Below, piece by piece: positions 63,000 to 64,000 of a stretch of 64,000 bases of DNA. The notes under the pieces are model-generated. The model was given only the letters and a program-made list of their open reading frames with translations, was not told where the DNA came from and searched no databases. How positions within the stretch are numbered: the stretch's first letter is position 1; each line of letters opens with the position of its first letter. Source of the stretch: Monilinia fructicola (taxonomy: Eukaryota; Ascomycota; Leotiomycetes; Helotiales; Sclerotiniaceae); contig VICG01000001.1 in NCBI GenBank assembly GCA_008692225.1, positions 1,042,501 through 1,106,500 of the forward strand. Reading direction: 5' to 3'. Position numbers and translations under genes: made by a program.

Positions 63000-64000
63000 A
63001 TGGGTTTACGCGTTGCACAAGGTATTCAAAAGTCCCTTTCCTTTGACCTCTCGACTCCTTAACACGCTTCTAAACTTTCACAAAAAACCCCTCTAACAAA
63101 CCTTTCAGTCTGCGGTCTCTGGTTCTGGCTCGCCTTCGCCTTCTTCCTCTTTGTAATCTTCCGCCAATCCGACATCATCCTCCCTACACCCCCAAGAGAC
63201 TCCACCATGAATCCCAACCCGGGCACCTCCTCCCCACCCACTCTCCAAACGCCCCTCACAACCCTCCAACGCATGGCCCGCTCCGAAGCCGCCTGGCGCT
63301 CCTCAGTCAAATCTCGCCACGAAATGGCCTCCCAACACCCCTCTTACCCACGCATCCCATTCTTCCCCGCCCAGCACCTCTCGGATTTCGCCAAGACGCC
63401 CTACACGCTGTGGGATTTCTTCCCCGCAACATGGACCTGCCCGCACGACATCCAGCGCATCGGACGCCTCGGCGACGGCGGCAAATGGGTCTGCGGCATG
63501 AGCCTCTACGAAAGAGGGGCACCCGCGCCTCCCCCCGCCGCATCATCGCCCTCGACCTCGCAGCCGCCCGCCCCCCCGCGCGAAATCACCATCTACAGCT
63601 TCGGCGTCAACGACGAATCCACCTTCGAGCAAGAGATGCTGACGCGCATCCCGCACGCCCAGATCCACGCCTACGATTTCTCCGTCGCGCGCTTCGGGCC
63701 CCAGCTCACGGGCGCCACGTCCGCCCGCGCGCACTTCCGCAAGGTCGGGCTCGGCGCCGCCGACGCCCCGTCGCAGGTGCCCCCCTTCTACACGCTGCAG
63801 AGCCTCATGGCCCAGAACAAGCACGCCTACATCGACATACTCAAGATGGATATCGAGGGGTCCGAGTACGCGGCGCTGGACGCGTTCATGGATTTCTACG
63901 GCGAGCGGGGCGGGGAGTTGCCCGTGGGCCAGGTGATGATTGAGTTGCACCTGGTGGATGATCAGCATGTGGATTTTGCGCGCTTTGTGAAGTGGTGGGA
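63000..64000 (+). CDS. Membrane-anchored methyltransferase-domain protein, partial at window end
   Basis: Exon 1 63000-63021, intron 63022-63108 (CTAAC branch, TTTCAG), exon 2 63109 to beyond the window. At residues 9-25 a hydrophobic segment (CGLWFWLAFAFFLFVIF) suggests a single membrane anchor near the N-terminus, type II. The soluble part shows RIGRLGDGGKWVCGM, YSFGVNDESTFEQEM and DILKMDIEGSEYAAL, which fits the Methyltransf_22/METTL24-like family, possibly in the secretory pathway. A Pro/Ala/Ser insert (about 63525-63580) follows the first block. The frame is open to position 64000. Third codon positions are strongly C/G, unlike the other genes here. Substrate unknown. Confidence 0.8.

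Overview
The window looks like nuclear DNA of a filamentous ascomycete (Pezizomycotina; a leotiomycete of the Botrytis/Sclerotinia type is my best guess, not proven). Reasons: genes are split by short introns with GTAAGT/GTATGT-type donors and CTAAC/CTGAC branch sites; the gene set includes an AspE-type septin, PalI/Rim9, fungal ATP sulfurylase with its C-terminal kinase-like domain, and ISD11; and there are long AT-rich blocks, microsatellites and small inverted-repeat elements between genes.

Layout. 1-4.1 kb: repeat-rich intergenic DNA. 4.1-5.8 kb (-): AspE-type septin. 5.8-12.5 kb: gene-free, with an AT-rich island (about 9.15-11.04 kb) that carries a 93-bp TA-flanked element, a C-to-T-graded tandem repeat, a possible LTR relic and, at its right edge, a 496-bp TTA-flanked element. 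12.5-15.0 kb (-): PalI/Rim9 pH-signalling protein. 15-20 kb: repeats. 20.2-22.3 kb (+): mitochondrial UbiB/ABC1 atypical kinase. 22.3-27.7 kb: gene-poor. 27.7-29.8 kb (+): DEAD-box RNA helicase with two introns in its 5' leader. 32.0-34.8 kb (-): AT-hook-like/acidic, probably nuclear protein. 35.5-36.2 kb (-): ISD11. 37.9-40.0 kb (+): ATP sulfurylase, head to head with ISD11. 43.7-44.4 kb (+): small secreted SnoaL/NTF2-like protein. 46.7-47.4 kb (-): poly-Q/acidic small protein. 48.3-53.2 kb (-): a very large protein with an N-terminal caspase-like domain and a long repeat-bearing disordered tail. 53.2-58.9 kb: AT-rich intergenic DNA. 58.9-61.4 kb (+): large Ser/Pro/Arg-rich protein. 63.0 kb to the end (+): membrane-anchored methyltransferase, cut by the window edge.

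A cross-cutting observation: seven of the twelve genes are interrupted by single-base frame breaks (18 in total by my reading), nearly all in short runs of one base. In each case adding or removing one base joins two conserved reading frames. Because this includes ATP sulfurylase and PalI, base-calling errors in the assembly are the likeliest cause, but decay of some genes cannot be excluded from sequence alone. I annotate these as genes and state where the breaks are.

Functionally the genes are mostly housekeeping and do not form one cluster. The one pair with a shared theme is ISD11 (sulfur for Fe-S clusters) and ATP sulfurylase (sulfate activation), which share one intergenic region. The most unusual gene is the caspase-like giant; the most unusual DNA structure is the inverted-repeat element inserted into one arm of a perfect palindrome at 11.04-11.59 kb.
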